Numbered from the stretch's first letter, positions 25,066 to 34,807 are shown. The stretch: DNA of 64,000 nt from Candidatus Eisenbacteria bacterium (GCA_018831195.1 JAHJDP010000023.1:124001-188000); one strand, 5' to 3'. Notes: generated from the letters alone by a model not told the origin. Made by a program: numbers and translations.

Positions 25066-26217
25066 ATGATAATGATTGATCGTCAAAGAAAGTTGCTGCA
25101 ACTCCTCCGGCAAAAAGGAGCTTTGAGCCGCTCAGAGATGTCGCGGCTCAGCGGTTTCCGTCCCAACACCGTCGGTGACCTCATCGCCTCCCTGCTGGAT
25201 GCTGAGATCATCCGGGAGTGCGGCTCGGTTCCTTCTCAGGGAGGCCGGCCCCGCCTACCCCTCGAAATCGATCCAACCCGCCGTCATGTCGTCGGATTGG
25301 GGATTGCCCCCGGTCTGATAAGTTGCGCCCGTTTGAACCTCCGGGGAAGTGTCATTGAAGGACCCTTCCTTGAAGAGGCGCATGGGGCCGGCCAAATCGT
25401 CAATGCGGCGAAAAAGCTCCTCAGCCGAACGATCGATCCTAAAACGCTCGGGATCGGAATCAGCGTCACCGGATTTGTCGATGGCGACACCAAGACGATC
25501 CTCTTCAGCTCATCGACGCCGGGGGAACGGGCCGTCAGCCTGGAAAAGCTCACGGAGGCGACAAAAGAGCTCCCGGTCATTATGAACAATGACATGCAAG
25601 CGTTGGCGGCCAATTGGATGCTCTTTCATCGAGAGCTCATCTTTGATGACACGCTGTTGGTGAGGATCGGCGACGGATCGATCGGAGCCTCGATGCTGGT
25701 GAATGGAATGCCCGTCTGCGGATGTATTAGTGGAGCCAACGAGCTGGGCCATATGCGCTTTCTTGTCGAAACCGAGCGTTGTTATTGCGGATTTGAGGGC
25801 TGCCTCGAGCAAATTTTTAGCACCAGCTATCTAAAAAAGATTCATCCGGGCGACCATCGCTCTCTTTTTGAGCAGATCCGTTGGTATGACTCGGGCAACC
25901 CCTCTCTCGACACACTGATCAGATACCTCTCCACCGGCATCGCTAATGCCGTCAACCTCATCCGCCCTCATCGTCTCGTCCTGGCCGGCGAGATGATTTC
26001 ATGCGGATCCTTCATGGCCGAGCTGACCCGTCTCGTCCGGCTGGGAATCCTCCCCGAGCTTGTCGACTGCATCCGCGTCGATATGTGGGATCACCCCTCC
26101 ACCCATGACGCCGAAATCGGCGGATGGTTGGCCTTGGCGGGATTTTACCTGGAAGGATGGTGTATCCGCAGAGAACAATCCCCACGGGGCGGCCGGTCAA
26201 CCCTTGACTCCCCCTAG
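25066..26217 (+). CDS. ROK family transcriptional regulator
   Basis: Encodes about 383 aa; ATGs at 25066 and 25072 are equally plausible and neither has a strong ribosome site. The N-terminal winged helix (KLLQLLRQKGALSRSEMSRLSGF, then NTVGDLIASLL) precedes the ROK sugar-kinase-like fold with SVTGFVDGD, MNNDMQALA and the zinc motif ELGH followed by CYCGFEGCLEQ (CxCGxxGCxE). ROK repressors bind a sugar or sugar phosphate and control neighbouring uptake genes. It ends convergently with the ABC permease operon, overlapping by 21 bp, and probably controls that operon and the alpha-glucan genes. The effector is inferred as a maltodextrin or glucose. Confidence 0.88.
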   Translation: MIMIDRQRKLLQLLRQKGALSRSEMSRLSGFRPNTVGDLIASLLDAEIIRECGSVPSQGGRPRLPLEIDPTRRHVVGLGIAPGLISCARLNLRGSVIEGPFLEEAHGAGQIVNAAKKLLSRTIDPKTLGIGISVTGFVDGDTKTILFSSSTPGERAVSLEKLTEATKELPVIMNNDMQALAANWMLFHRELIFDDTLLVRIGDGSIGASMLVNGMPVCGCISGANELGHMRFLVETERCYCGFEGCLEQIFSTSYLKKIHPGDHRSLFEQIRWYDSGNPSLDTLIRYLSTGIANAVNLIRPHRLVLAGEMISCGSFMAELTRLVRLGILPELVDCIRVDMWDHPSTHDAEIGGWLALAGFYLEGWCIRREQSPRGGRSTLDSP

Positions 26218-27039
26218 CGTCAACCCGCCCACTAGGAATCGATTGAGAATTAAAAAGAGCGCCACCACCGGAATCGAGACCAGGATGGATCCGGCGGAGT
26301 ACGTCGCCCATTCCGTTTGGAAAGTCCCGGCCAGGCCCTCAAGCCCCAGCGGCAAGGTATACAATGATTGGCTGCTCACAATGACGCGCGCGACAATAAA
26401 CTCGGACCAGCCGGCCATGAAAGAGAAGAGGCCGGTGATCATGAGGGCGGGCCGCGCCAACGGCAAAATAATGCGGACAAAGGCCCCGAACGGCCCCGTT
26501 CCGTCCACCAGGGCCGCTTCCTCCAGATCACGGGGGATCGTGTCATAGTAACCCTTCATCGTCCAGATTGTGAAAGGGAGCACTGTCGCCGTATAAGCCA
26601 CAATGAGGCCCAGGAGGGTGTCGACCAGGGCGAGACGGCTCATCAGTATGAAGAGGGGCAGCAACAGCATCGTCGCCGGGAACATCTGCGTCACCAGAAG
26701 AGCGACCATTCCGGCCTTCCGGCCCGGAAAACCGTACCTCGAGAAGGCATAGCCGGCCGATGAGGCCAAGGTCACACCAAGAATCGTGACGGCGATCGAC
26801 ACGAGGAAGGAATTCCGCATCCAGACAAGAAAATCTTTTGTAAAGAGGATGTCGTGATAGGCTTGAAAGGTGGCCTTCTCCGGGATGAGGCTCAAGGATG
26901 TCGAGTAGAGTGCATCCGAGGGGCGCAGCGAAATATTGATCACGACCAGAACAGGGTAGATTGTGATGAGCGTGATCACGATGACGGCGAGATAGACGAG
27001 AACCTGTTTGAGATTTTTAAACCGTTGTCCCGTGCTCAT
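26197..27039 (-). CDS. malG: Sugar ABC transporter permease, MalG type
   Basis: Encodes 280 aa from ATG 27039 with GGAGG seven bases upstream; it overlaps the malF-type stop (ATGA). Six transmembrane helices and the cytoplasmic EAA loop (EEAALVDGTGPFGAFVRI), which docks on the ATPase, are present. N-terminal segment YPVLVVINISLRP is typical of MalG/CUT1 permeases. It is the last gene of the ABC operon. Malto-oligosaccharide specificity is inferred from the surrounding alpha-glucan genes; the symbol is by analogy. Confidence 0.88.
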   Translation of the reverse strand: MSTGQRFKNLKQVLVYLAVIVITLITIYPVLVVINISLRPSDALYSTSLSLIPEKATFQAYHDILFTKDFLVWMRNSFLVSIAVTILGVTLASSAGYAFSRYGFPGRKAGMVALLVTQMFPATMLLLPLFILMSRLALVDTLLGLIVAYTATVLPFTIWTMKGYYDTIPRDLEEAALVDGTGPFGAFVRIILPLARPALMITGLFSFMAGWSEFIVARVIVSSQSLYTLPLGLEGLAGTFQTEWATYSAGSILVSIPVVALFLILNRFLVGGLTLGGVKG

Positions 27040-27926
27040 CGCCTTTCCTCCCGAAGCGCGTGGGTCGTTTTCAGATACCACAAAACAAACCCCAGCAAGA
27101 TCAAAAAGATCAAGACGGAAAAGGCGGCGGCATACCCGTATCTGTAATATGTAAAGGCCGCTTTATAGACATAGGTGACGAGAATGTGGGATTTATCCGA
27201 CGGCTGTCCTCCGCGCGTCACGATCCACATGACGTTCAGATTATTGAAAGTCCAGATCGTCCCCAATGAAACCGCTGGAACCATAATCGGCTTCAACATA
27301 GGCAGAGTGACATGGCGGAACCGCCGCCAGGCCGAGGCGCCATCGATGGCCGCCGCCTCATAGAGCTCCGCCGGAATAGACTGCATCGCCCCCAGGGCGA
27401 CAATCATCATAAAGGGAAAGCCGAGCCAGATGTTCGTTATTGTGGCCGCGATAAAAGCCAAAGTCTCGTTCGACAGCCAGGGAACAGGCGGCAAATGGAG
27501 CCATTTTCCAAGCAGCAGATTAATCGAACCATATTGATAATTGAACATTCCCCGCCAGGTCAAAGCCACGATATACTGCGGCATCGCCCAGGGCAGAATC
27601 AGAAGCGCCCGATAAACGCCGCGCCCCTTGATGGATTGATTCAGCAGCATCGCCACGCCGATGCCGATGCCGACATGAAAGAAAACATTTACAAAAGTCC
27701 AGACGGCTGTCTTCGCGAGGACAACATAAAGCTCAGGCTCCAACAATATATTCTTATAGTTCTCAAACCCGACAAGGTGCGCGTCATGAATGTGATAGAG
27801 ACTCATATTGGACAGGGAGAGCCAGAAATTGTACAAAAATGGATAGAGAACGACAATCAGGATGACCAAAAGGGATGGTAGGAGCAAAAGATAGGGGAAG
27901 CGGTGCTTCGATAGTGTCGAGATCAT
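27036..27926 (-). CDS. malF: Sugar ABC transporter permease, MalF type
   Basis: Encodes 296 aa, six helices, short form without the large periplasmic loop of E. coli MalF. The EAA loop reads YEAAAIDGASAWRRFRHVTLPML and the N-terminal motif LLPSLLVILIVVLYPFLYNFWLSLS is typical. The start lies 22 bp after the binding-protein stop and the end overlaps the MalG-type start by four bases. It would form the heterodimeric channel with the MalG-type protein. Confidence 0.88.
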   Translation of the reverse strand: MISTLSKHRFPYLLLLPSLLVILIVVLYPFLYNFWLSLSNMSLYHIHDAHLVGFENYKNILLEPELYVVLAKTAVWTFVNVFFHVGIGIGVAMLLNQSIKGRGVYRALLILPWAMPQYIVALTWRGMFNYQYGSINLLLGKWLHLPPVPWLSNETLAFIAATITNIWLGFPFMMIVALGAMQSIPAELYEAAAIDGASAWRRFRHVTLPMLKPIMVPAVSLGTIWTFNNLNVMWIVTRGGQPSDKSHILVTYVYKAAFTYYRYGYAAAFSVLIFLILLGFVLWYLKTTHALREERR

Positions 27927-27947
27927 TTCACGCCACCCCTATCAGGA

Positions 27948-29180
27948 CTAGCCTTTCATCTCATTGATTTTCGCCACCGCATGTTCCTGCATCTGCCGCG
28001 CGGCTTCGGCCGGTTCCAACGTGCCGTTCCAGACAGATTGCACGGCGGGGCGCATAATGTCCCAAATCGCTCTCATCTCGGTGATGACCGGCATTTTCCG
28101 TCCGACCTCCACCTGGGCCAGTGAGTTTCTCAAGATAGGGTCGTTCTGGATGCGGGTGTCGGCATAGGCCGCCTGGCGCGACGGCAAAGTCCCCAGCTGC
28201 ATTGCGAAATCGATCTGATTTTCCACAGACGTCAAAGAGTTCAAAGCGTCAAGCACCAGGGTGAGCCGATCGCCTTTGACCCGGTTGCCGATCGAATAAC
28301 CTTTGGATGAAACCATCGGCGCAGGCCACCGGCCTGATTTTGCCTCTCGGGGGAGGCGGGCCAATCCAAAATGGATCCCCGCTTTTTTGTAAGCCCCCCA
28401 TGACCAGGGCCCGTTGATGATCATGGCGGCGCGGCCTTCCTTGAACATCGTGTCGGCCAGTTCATAATCGCATTCGGCGGGCATAATTCCGTACCGATAC
28501 CGAAGATCTTTCAGAAATTGGAGCGCCTCCACCATCGCCGGCGAGTCAAGCGTTGGCTTATTGTTCGAATCCATGATCCATCCGCCGAACGCCGTCAGAA
28601 AGGGGATCGCCCAAAAAGGTTCACTGACATTAAAGACCAGTCCATATCGCTCCGGAACTCCGTCGCCATTCTCATCCACCGTCACATTCTTGGCCGTTTC
28701 GATCAGTTCATCCAATGTCATCGGCGCCGCACTTATAAGATCGCTGTTCCATACGAGGATGAGATGGTTGCCGAGTTGATCGGGCACGGCCCAGATATGT
28801 CCATCGAGTGTATCCAGGGCATCCGGCCGGAAGGCGTTGAGCTCTTCGTGCGTCAGCAGCTCATCAATCGGTTGAATCAACTGCATGACAGAGAAGGGTC
28901 CGACTTGATCACTGGGCCCAAAAACGAGATCGGGACCGCCGCCCGCCATTCCCGCCGTTTGAAATTGCGTGCGAAGATCATCGGTGCTGTAATGTGAAAC
29001 TTCGAAGAGAACGCCGGGGTGTTCTTGTTCATAAACCTCAATATGATGGGCGAAAATATCACGCTCCTCGGGATCCATCTGTTCCCAAATCGTGATCGGT
29101 TTCTCCCCTCCACCGCCGCATCCCACCGCCAAAAGAAAGACCAACGGCGGAATCAGAAAGAAAATAGATCGTCTTCTCAT
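27948..29180 (-). CDS. Extracellular sugar-binding lipoprotein of an ABC importer, MalE type
   Basis: Encodes 410 aa. The lipoprotein signal ends in LAVGC (Cys21). The mature part is a cluster-B type 1 binding protein: TIWEQMDPEERDIFAHHIEVYE, SAVGP-like loop SDQVGPFSVMQ, FKEGRAAMIINGPWSWGAYKKAG and QQAAY-type C-terminus. The aromatic GPWSWG segment is a hallmark of maltodextrin and related oligosaccharide binders. Its ATG overlaps the stop of the ATPase gene (ATGA). Lipid anchoring in a diderm places it on the periplasmic side of the inner membrane or in the outer membrane. Confidence 0.9.
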   Translation of the reverse strand: MRRRSIFFLIPPLVFLLAVGCGGGGEKPITIWEQMDPEERDIFAHHIEVYEQEHPGVLFEVSHYSTDDLRTQFQTAGMAGGGPDLVFGPSDQVGPFSVMQLIQPIDELLTHEELNAFRPDALDTLDGHIWAVPDQLGNHLILVWNSDLISAAPMTLDELIETAKNVTVDENGDGVPERYGLVFNVSEPFWAIPFLTAFGGWIMDSNNKPTLDSPAMVEALQFLKDLRYRYGIMPAECDYELADTMFKEGRAAMIINGPWSWGAYKKAGIHFGLARLPREAKSGRWPAPMVSSKGYSIGNRVKGDRLTLVLDALNSLTSVENQIDFAMQLGTLPSRQAAYADTRIQNDPILRNSLAQVEVGRKMPVITEMRAIWDIMRPAVQSVWNGTLEPAEAARQMQEHAVAKINEMKG

Positions 29181-30259
29181 AATGAATCGATCCTCTGCTC
29201 TGTTTCTGTATTGAAAAAGTGCGCCTGTTCAAGGTCGAAGCGAAGATGAATCTCCTCGCCTATCGCGAGGCGGATCGCGCCGGGCGCCTGGGCGACCAAC
29301 GTTAGATTCCCCATCCGGCTGTAGACGTATGATTCGCCGCCGGTCGGCTCGACCAATGTGACCTCCGTCTTGACAGCGCCCGCTGGATCAAGATGAACAT
29401 TTTCAGGCCGCAATCCGAGGTCCACCGCTTTCCCGGAACTGCCGGTCAAAAGCTTGCGCCCGGATTCCGGCAACGGCAGGGAGGTTCCGAAAAGGGCAAT
29501 CCGGGCGGCATCGGCGGAAACATCAGCGCGAAAGAGGTTCATCTGCGGGCTTCCGATAAATCCCGCAACAAAGAGATTTATCGGTTTTTGATAGATCTCC
29601 AGAGGCTCGCCGATCTGCTGGACGATTCCATCTTTGAGGACGACGATTCGCTCCCCCATCGTCATGGCTTCAACCTGATCGTGTGTCACATAGACCGTGG
29701 TGACTTGAAGCCGGCGATGAAGCGAGGAAATTTCCGAACGCATTTCCGTGCGCAGCTTGGCATCCAGGTTTGAAAGGGGCTCGTCAAAGAGAAAGACCTG
29801 TGGGTTTCGAACAATGGCCCGGCCCAAGGCGATCCGCTGCCGCTCCCCGCCCGATAGTTGCTTCGGCATTTTATCCAGAAGCTCAACAACGCCGAGGATT
29901 TGAGCGACATTCCGGACCGTCTTATCAATTTCTTTTTTGGGGATTTTGCGCAGACGAAGACCGAAGGAGATATTTTCATAGGCGGTCATATGCGGATAGA
30001 GAGCATAACTCTGGAAAACCATGGCGACATCGCGGGCCTTTGGCGGGACATCATTGACGATCCGGTCACCGATCCAGACGGTGCCCGCTGTAACCTCCTC
30101 CAGCCCCGCAATGATCCGCAGGACGGTCGACTTGCCGCAGCCGGAGGGACCGACGAGCACGAGGAATTCGTGGTCTTTGATCTCGAGAGAAAGATCGCTA
30201 AGAACCCGCTTCCCCCGGCCATAGACCTTATCGACATTTTCAAGTCTAACGGTTGCCAT
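29177..30259 (-). CDS. malK: Sugar ABC transporter ATP-binding protein, MalK/UgpC/MsmX type
   Basis: Encodes 360 aa. Walker A GPSGCGKST (about 37-45), signature LSGGERQRIALGRA, Walker B VFLFDEPLSNLD and the H-loop YVTHDQVEAM are intact. A C-terminal TOBE/regulatory domain (about 240-360, LGLRPENVHLD) is typical of the CUT1 family. It is the first gene of the operon ATPase, binding protein, MalF type, MalG type, with overlapping junctions. It is transcribed divergently from the FlgD-tailed secreted protein at 30506. Confidence 0.93.
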   Translation of the reverse strand: MATVRLENVDKVYGRGKRVLSDLSLEIKDHEFLVLVGPSGCGKSTVLRIIAGLEEVTAGTVWIGDRIVNDVPPKARDVAMVFQSYALYPHMTAYENISFGLRLRKIPKKEIDKTVRNVAQILGVVELLDKMPKQLSGGERQRIALGRAIVRNPQVFLFDEPLSNLDAKLRTEMRSEISSLHRRLQVTTVYVTHDQVEAMTMGERIVVLKDGIVQQIGEPLEIYQKPINLFVAGFIGSPQMNLFRADVSADAARIALFGTSLPLPESGRKLLTGSSGKAVDLGLRPENVHLDPAGAVKTEVTLVEPTGGESYVYSRMGNLTLVAQAPGAIRLAIGEEIHLRFDLEQAHFFNTETEQRIDSL

Positions 30260-30357
30260 GTCATAGGATTCCTATCGCATTGCGGGATTGAGGGCAAGAA
30301 AGGACTCTCGATCGGATGCACGGGATCTCTGTTTGTTTACACCCTGTGGCAAATATC

Positions 30358-30386
30358 TAGACACCGCCCGCCCGACTTGTTATAAT
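30358..30386 (+). promoter_or_regulatory. Sigma70-like promoter for the 30506 gene
   Basis: TAGACA (30358-30363), a 17-base spacer, then a perfect TATAAT (30381-30386). Transcription would begin near 30393, leaving a leader of about 110 nt that holds the inverted repeat at 30454-30480. Confidence 0.6.
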
Positions 30387-30453
30387 GTGGTTAATTATAC
30401 CCTGCTTGCATATCCGTCGGCGGAGTGGTTCCGCAGGCGCATAGTTAAACATA

Positions 30454-30480
30454 TCTATCTACCGTCAAGCGCTAGATAGA
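30454..30480. promoter_or_regulatory. Perfect 8-bp inverted repeat in the leader
   Basis: TCTATCTA (30454-30461) and TAGATAGA (30473-30480) are exact reverse complements separated by 11 bases, just ahead of the ribosome site of the gene at 30506. It could be an operator for a dimeric regulator such as the ROK protein, or an RNA hairpin. Confidence 0.45.
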
Positions 30481-30505
30481 CAGGACATCTTAGGGGGCAC
30501 CACCG

Positions 30506-32527
30506 ATGAAACACCATTTATTCATTTTGACAGTCGTCAGCCTGTCTTTGGTCCTATGGGCGGGGATTGCCATGGCCGAAGGATTCGGCACTCCCATCGT
30601 CGACGGCGTGCTTGACGGCGTTTACGGCGCCGCCGAGGCATCCGATCCTTCAGGAGACGGCAACGGCAACGCTCCGATGGATCTGCTCAATCTCTATGTT
30701 TGCAACGATAATGTTTATTGGTATTTCTACTTTACCATTAATACCGATATCAGCGCCAATAACTGGGGCAAGTACGCGATCTACATTGACACGACCAACG
30801 ACGCCAACGGCGCCACATCCGACGCATGGGGCCGGAATGTCATCGTCAATGATCCGCACAAGCCGGAATACGGCATATACACCTGGATCAATGCCACCCC
30901 CTATGGCACCGAGGATATCAATCTGGCGTCCTGGAACGGCGCGGGTTGGGATTTTTCAACAATCTCCGAGGGCGCGCTTTTGGGTGGAGTGACCCCGGGC
31001 GCGATTGAGTGGAAGGTCGAAAAGACCGCCATCGGCAGCCCCACGGAAATCTGGTGTGAAGTCTGGGATACCGGCGGCGGCGGCGGCGACAATGCCCAGG
31101 ATACGATTAACGATCCGCCCGATGATTGGAACGCCACTGATTGGTCGACACAGGCCGTCTTATCCAACTCGACACATGTCAGCGAGTCGGCCGGCGGCGA
31201 CGTCATCCCTCCGACTGTTTCCTATGCAAAGGCTGTCGGGCAGGATCCGATCACACAAATCTCGGTTCTCTTCAGCGAGCCGGTCGATCAAACAACCGCC
31301 GAAGCAACAAACAACTACACCGTCTCCGGCGGTATAATGGTTAGCACAGCGACCCTTCAGGGCGGCGCGACGACGGTTCTTCTCGACATAACGCCCGCCT
31401 TGACCACCGGCGCCTGTTATTCGGTGACCGTTATCAATGTTGAAGATCTTGCGGGGAATCCGATTGTCGCCAACGGTGTCGGAAACGTCGATTGCTTCAA
31501 GCTCTTTGAACTTTTTGTTAAGGCCAATATGAATCTTCATCTGCGGGATCACACGTACTATCCCGATCCCGATCTCGTCGCGATCGAGGGAAGCCGTGAT
31601 CCCTTTACATGGGATCCGACCTGCGACGACATGCTCGAGGACGCCGATGGGGACAGTGTCTACACAGGCACCTTCCAGTTCTGCATCGCGTGCGATTGCG
31701 GCACCGGCCTGATTCCCTTCTCCACGCTGGAGTACAAATTCACGCATCAATGCACCGAATGGGAAGGAACGGGCAACCACTACTATGAATTCAGCGATGC
31801 GGCTCCGGTCGACACCGTCAATATCTGGTGGGAAGATGTCGCCCCGGCCGATCTCACGCTCAACGCCATGGATGTGATTTGGTTTGTTGACTTCAATCAA
31901 CTTGCCGAACCGCCCGTCGATGGTGTCGACACGGTGGGAGTCAACGGCAGCCAGGCGCCCCTGAGCTGGGACGTGCCGCCGATCAACGAGCTGCGTGATA
32001 ACGGCGTGCTGCCCGATACGACGGCCGGCGATGGAATCTGGTCGACCAGGATCACCTTCCCCGCGGGCACCTACAAGAATGTCGGCTACAAATTCCTGCT
32101 CAACAGTGTTTATGAGTGCGAGGGCGAGGGCAACCGCGACATCTATCTCGATGACACCATGTTCAGCGAAGCCAACCCCCTCGTCATGCCGGTGCTGATC
32201 TACGACATCTGCCAGCCGAGCAGTGTGGAAGATCTTTCCCTCGGGACATCACGATTGTCGCTGACGGTTCATCCGAACCCGGCTGTTGGAATGCGGACGA
32301 AGCTTTCCTTCATCGCTCCCGAGAGCGGTCATGGCCGGATCGCTGTTTATGACCTCGGCGGCCGTTTGATCCGCACTCTTAGGGATCAGGTATTCGAAGC
32401 CGGCATTCATACCACCCTCTTTGATGGGCGGGATGCGGCCGGCAACGAAATCCCCGCCGGAATCTATTTTGTCCGTCTCAATCTGAATAATTTGCAGGAG
32501 ACGCGGCGGATGACCTTCCTGCGGTGA
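30506..32527 (+). CDS. Secreted protein: CBM9/DOMON-like, Big_5-like and glucan-binding-like domains with FlgD/T9SS-type tail
   Basis: Encodes 673 aa with a signal peptide (cut near AMAEG, residue 24). Residues about 30-215 form a DOMON/CBM9-like beta domain (VDGVLDGVYGAAEASDP, NVYWYFYFTINTD). About 230-335 is an SbsA/Big_5 Ig-like domain (PPTVSYAKAV, VLFSEPVD). About 340-580 holds two repeats of a CBM20/pullulanase-like module (ELFVKANMNLHLRD and VIWFVDFNQL). The tail (VHPNPAVGM, then IAVYDLGGRLIRTL, then GIYFVRLNLNN) is the C-terminal sorting module. Divergence from the ABC operon and neighbouring glucan genes suggest a polysaccharide-binding surface protein. Confidence 0.7.
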   Translation: MKHHLFILTVVSLSLVLWAGIAMAEGFGTPIVDGVLDGVYGAAEASDPSGDGNGNAPMDLLNLYVCNDNVYWYFYFTINTDISANNWGKYAIYIDTTNDANGATSDAWGRNVIVNDPHKPEYGIYTWINATPYGTEDINLASWNGAGWDFSTISEGALLGGVTPGAIEWKVEKTAIGSPTEIWCEVWDTGGGGGDNAQDTINDPPDDWNATDWSTQAVLSNSTHVSESAGGDVIPPTVSYAKAVGQDPITQISVLFSEPVDQTTAEATNNYTVSGGIMVSTATLQGGATTVLLDITPALTTGACYSVTVINVEDLAGNPIVANGVGNVDCFKLFELFVKANMNLHLRDHTYYPDPDLVAIEGSRDPFTWDPTCDDMLEDADGDSVYTGTFQFCIACDCGTGLIPFSTLEYKFTHQCTEWEGTGNHYYEFSDAAPVDTVNIWWEDVAPADLTLNAMDVIWFVDFNQLAEPPVDGVDTVGVNGSQAPLSWDVPPINELRDNGVLPDTTAGDGIWSTRITFPAGTYKNVGYKFLLNSVYECEGEGNRDIYLDDTMFSEANPLVMPVLIYDICQPSSVEDLSLGTSRLSLTVHPNPAVGMRTKLSFIAPESGHGRIAVYDLGGRLIRTLRDQVFEAGIHTTLFDGRDAAGNEIPAGIYFVRLNLNNLQETRRMTFLR

Positions 32528-32562
32528 TGAGCACGCCGCCGGCACATACCTATTAATGGCGC

Positions 32563-32597
32563 GAGGGGGGCTCTTCGACGAGCCCCCCTCACTTTTT
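32563..32597 (+). terminator. Rho-independent terminator
   Basis: GAGGGGGGCTC and GAGCCCCCCTC form an 11-bp perfect stem with a six-base loop (TTCGAC), followed by ACTTTTT. It closes the gene at 30506 before the CotH gene. Confidence 0.9.
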
Positions 32598-32617
32598 ACC
32601 AACGATTGAGGATTGTG

Positions 32618-34747
32618 ATGATGATACTCGGAAAACAGCGCCTGAGCCTCGCGCGCATCCTCACTCTTTTTTCCCTGCTTTGCGCAGCTTCCATTGCCGC
32701 GCCGGTTGCCGTTATCGCGGTCACGCCTATTCCGAAGAGCGACAGCGACTATAACGAATCGAATGCCACGATTTTTCGTGAAGGCGAATTGCCGGTTATT
32801 GAGATCACGATGTCCCAAGCCGTTCTCGAATCGCTCCTTGCCGACCCTTGGGGCGATGAATATGTCATGTGCCGTGTCCGTTTCCAAAACTCCGTTATCG
32901 ATGAAACGGCCGATAGCGTCGGCATCAGGGTGAGGGGCAACACATCCCGGCAGGCGATAAAAAAATCCTGGAAATTGAGTTTCAATGCCTTTGTCCCCGG
33001 CCGGAAATTCCATGGCTTAGAGAAGTTCAACCTCAACGGCGAACACAACGACGTCTCGATTATCCGATCGAAGCTGGCGTGGGACCTGTTTAAAGAGATG
33101 CAAATTCCATCCTCCCGGGCCGGCCATGTCCGTCTGACGATCAATGACGGGTCGATCGTTGATGGCGTCTTTATACATATTGAACAGGTGGATGAGGAGT
33201 TCACCGACGCCTGGTTCGGAAATAAAACGGGAAACCTGTATAAATGCCTCTATAAAAATGAACGTGCGGATCTGAGATATGTCGAGCCGGGCACCGCCGA
33301 AACCTATGAAAACTATGGCTGGGGCGAAACATATGATGAACAGAATCAAATCGACCCTGATTACACCGATTTGGCTGAGTTCATCGACTTCATCAATCAT
33401 TCAAACAACGCGGAGTTTGTAGCGGGAATCGCCGGCCGGTTCAGCATCGATAACTTCCTGAGATCGACCGCGATTGATGTCCTGATCGGGAACTGGGATA
33501 ACTACTGGTATGGGGCTAATAACTATTACCTCTACCACAACCCCGAAACCGATCGCTTTGAATATATCCCCTATGATCTCGACAACACCTACGGGGTCGA
33601 TTTCTTCGGCATCGATTGGGCGGAGCGCCCCCTGAGCGGCTGGGGGGATAATGGCTTCGGCAGCACCGGCGGAGAATGCCCTCCGTTGATTCAGCGGATC
33701 CTGAACACCCCCGCCTTTGAGGCGCAAATCCGCCGCTATCTGCTCGAGTTGGTCAATGGCCCCTTTCGACTCGTCGAAACCGAAGCCGCGATTGACTCCC
33801 TGCACGCCATGATCGGCGCCTATGCCTTTGAAGGTTCGTTCGATCACGGCAATATGGACTGGGGTTATACAACCGCGATGTTTCACGAGTCCTATACATT
33901 TCCTGAAGAATATCGCAATTGGGACTGGGGATGGGATTACGGCCTCAAACCCTTTATCGAAGACCGTACAAATTTCATCCTGCAGACCATTGCCGAACCA
34001 CCCGCATTGCCTTCACTTTTTATCAATGAGTTCTTGGCTGCGAACAGCCTGACAAATACCGATGAATGGGGTGACTTTGACGATTGGGTTGAGATTTATA
34101 ACGGCGGATCCGGCAGCCTGAATCTGGGGGGGTTGTCTTTGACCGACGATCTGCGCCATCCATTCCGGTTTATTTTCCCCGATACGCTGCTGCCCGCCGG
34201 GGCATTCCTTCTTGTTTGGTGCGACGGGGAGGCCCACGAAGGAGACCTGCACACCTCTTTCAAATTGAGCGCCGCCGGCGAAGATATCGGACTCTATTCT
34301 GCTCCTGAGAACGGCTCTGTTCCGCTTGATTTTTTGAGCTTCGACGCCCAAACGACGGATGTTTCCTTCGGCCGGGAATCCGACGGCGCCGATTCCTGGA
34401 TCCAATTAGCGAACCCGACGCCCGGAACAAGCAATGACTCATCTGATGTGCCGGACCTCATCGATCCCAAGCGGTTTCTGATTCTATCAAGCCACCCGAA
34501 TCCGACCCGAGCCGGTTTCACTATTGATTTTAACCTGCCCGATCCCCGGTTGGTTCAATTGAGGATCTTATCCATCGATGGGCGCCTGGTTGCTGAACAT
34601 TCTATCCGGCACGACTCTTCAGGGCGCAAGAGCATCGTATGGGATGGACGAAGCGCCGAAGGCCGGAAGACGGCTCCCGGCGTCTATCTTTATCAATTGA
34701 CCGCCGGGAAGGATGAGGTTCGCGGAAGAGTTTTAATATTGAGGTAG
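32618..34747 (+). CDS. Secreted CotH-family protein with lamin-tail domain and FlgD/T9SS-type tail
   Basis: Encodes 709 aa from ATG 32618, with GAGG upstream; an earlier TTG is disfavoured. A signal peptide ends near VAVIAV. The CotH domain (about 55-440) shows VGIRVRGNTSR, KKSWKLSFN, FNLNGEHNDVSIIRSKL, DGVFIHIEQVDEEF and YIPYDLDNTYG; these are the nucleotide- and metal-binding positions of CotH protein kinases. A lamin-tail (LTD) domain follows (about 455-600, INEFLAANSLTNTDEWGDFDDWVEIYN), then the C-terminal sorting module (SSHPNPTRAG, APGVYLYQLTAG). Kinase activity outside the cell is possible but unproven. A separate terminator precedes it. Confidence 0.82.
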   Translation: MMILGKQRLSLARILTLFSLLCAASIAAPVAVIAVTPIPKSDSDYNESNATIFREGELPVIEITMSQAVLESLLADPWGDEYVMCRVRFQNSVIDETADSVGIRVRGNTSRQAIKKSWKLSFNAFVPGRKFHGLEKFNLNGEHNDVSIIRSKLAWDLFKEMQIPSSRAGHVRLTINDGSIVDGVFIHIEQVDEEFTDAWFGNKTGNLYKCLYKNERADLRYVEPGTAETYENYGWGETYDEQNQIDPDYTDLAEFIDFINHSNNAEFVAGIAGRFSIDNFLRSTAIDVLIGNWDNYWYGANNYYLYHNPETDRFEYIPYDLDNTYGVDFFGIDWAERPLSGWGDNGFGSTGGECPPLIQRILNTPAFEAQIRRYLLELVNGPFRLVETEAAIDSLHAMIGAYAFEGSFDHGNMDWGYTTAMFHESYTFPEEYRNWDWGWDYGLKPFIEDRTNFILQTIAEPPALPSLFINEFLAANSLTNTDEWGDFDDWVEIYNGGSGSLNLGGLSLTDDLRHPFRFIFPDTLLPAGAFLLVWCDGEAHEGDLHTSFKLSAAGEDIGLYSAPENGSVPLDFLSFDAQTTDVSFGRESDGADSWIQLANPTPGTSNDSSDVPDLIDPKRFLILSSHPNPTRAGFTIDFNLPDPRLVQLRILSIDGRLVAEHSIRHDSSGRKSIVWDGRSAEGRKTAPGVYLYQLTAGKDEVRGRVLILR

Positions 34748-34775
34748 GTTCATAAGGAAACCGGCTTGCGGCATA

Positions 34776-34807
34776 CCGCGCCTGCAATCCAATGATCGCA
34801 GGCGCGG
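34776..34807. terminator. Bidirectional hairpin between convergent genes
   Basis: CCGCGCCTGC (34776-34785) pairs perfectly with GCAGGCGCGG (34798-34807). It lies between the CotH gene and the end of the envelope operon; there is no strong T-run on either side. Confidence 0.5.
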
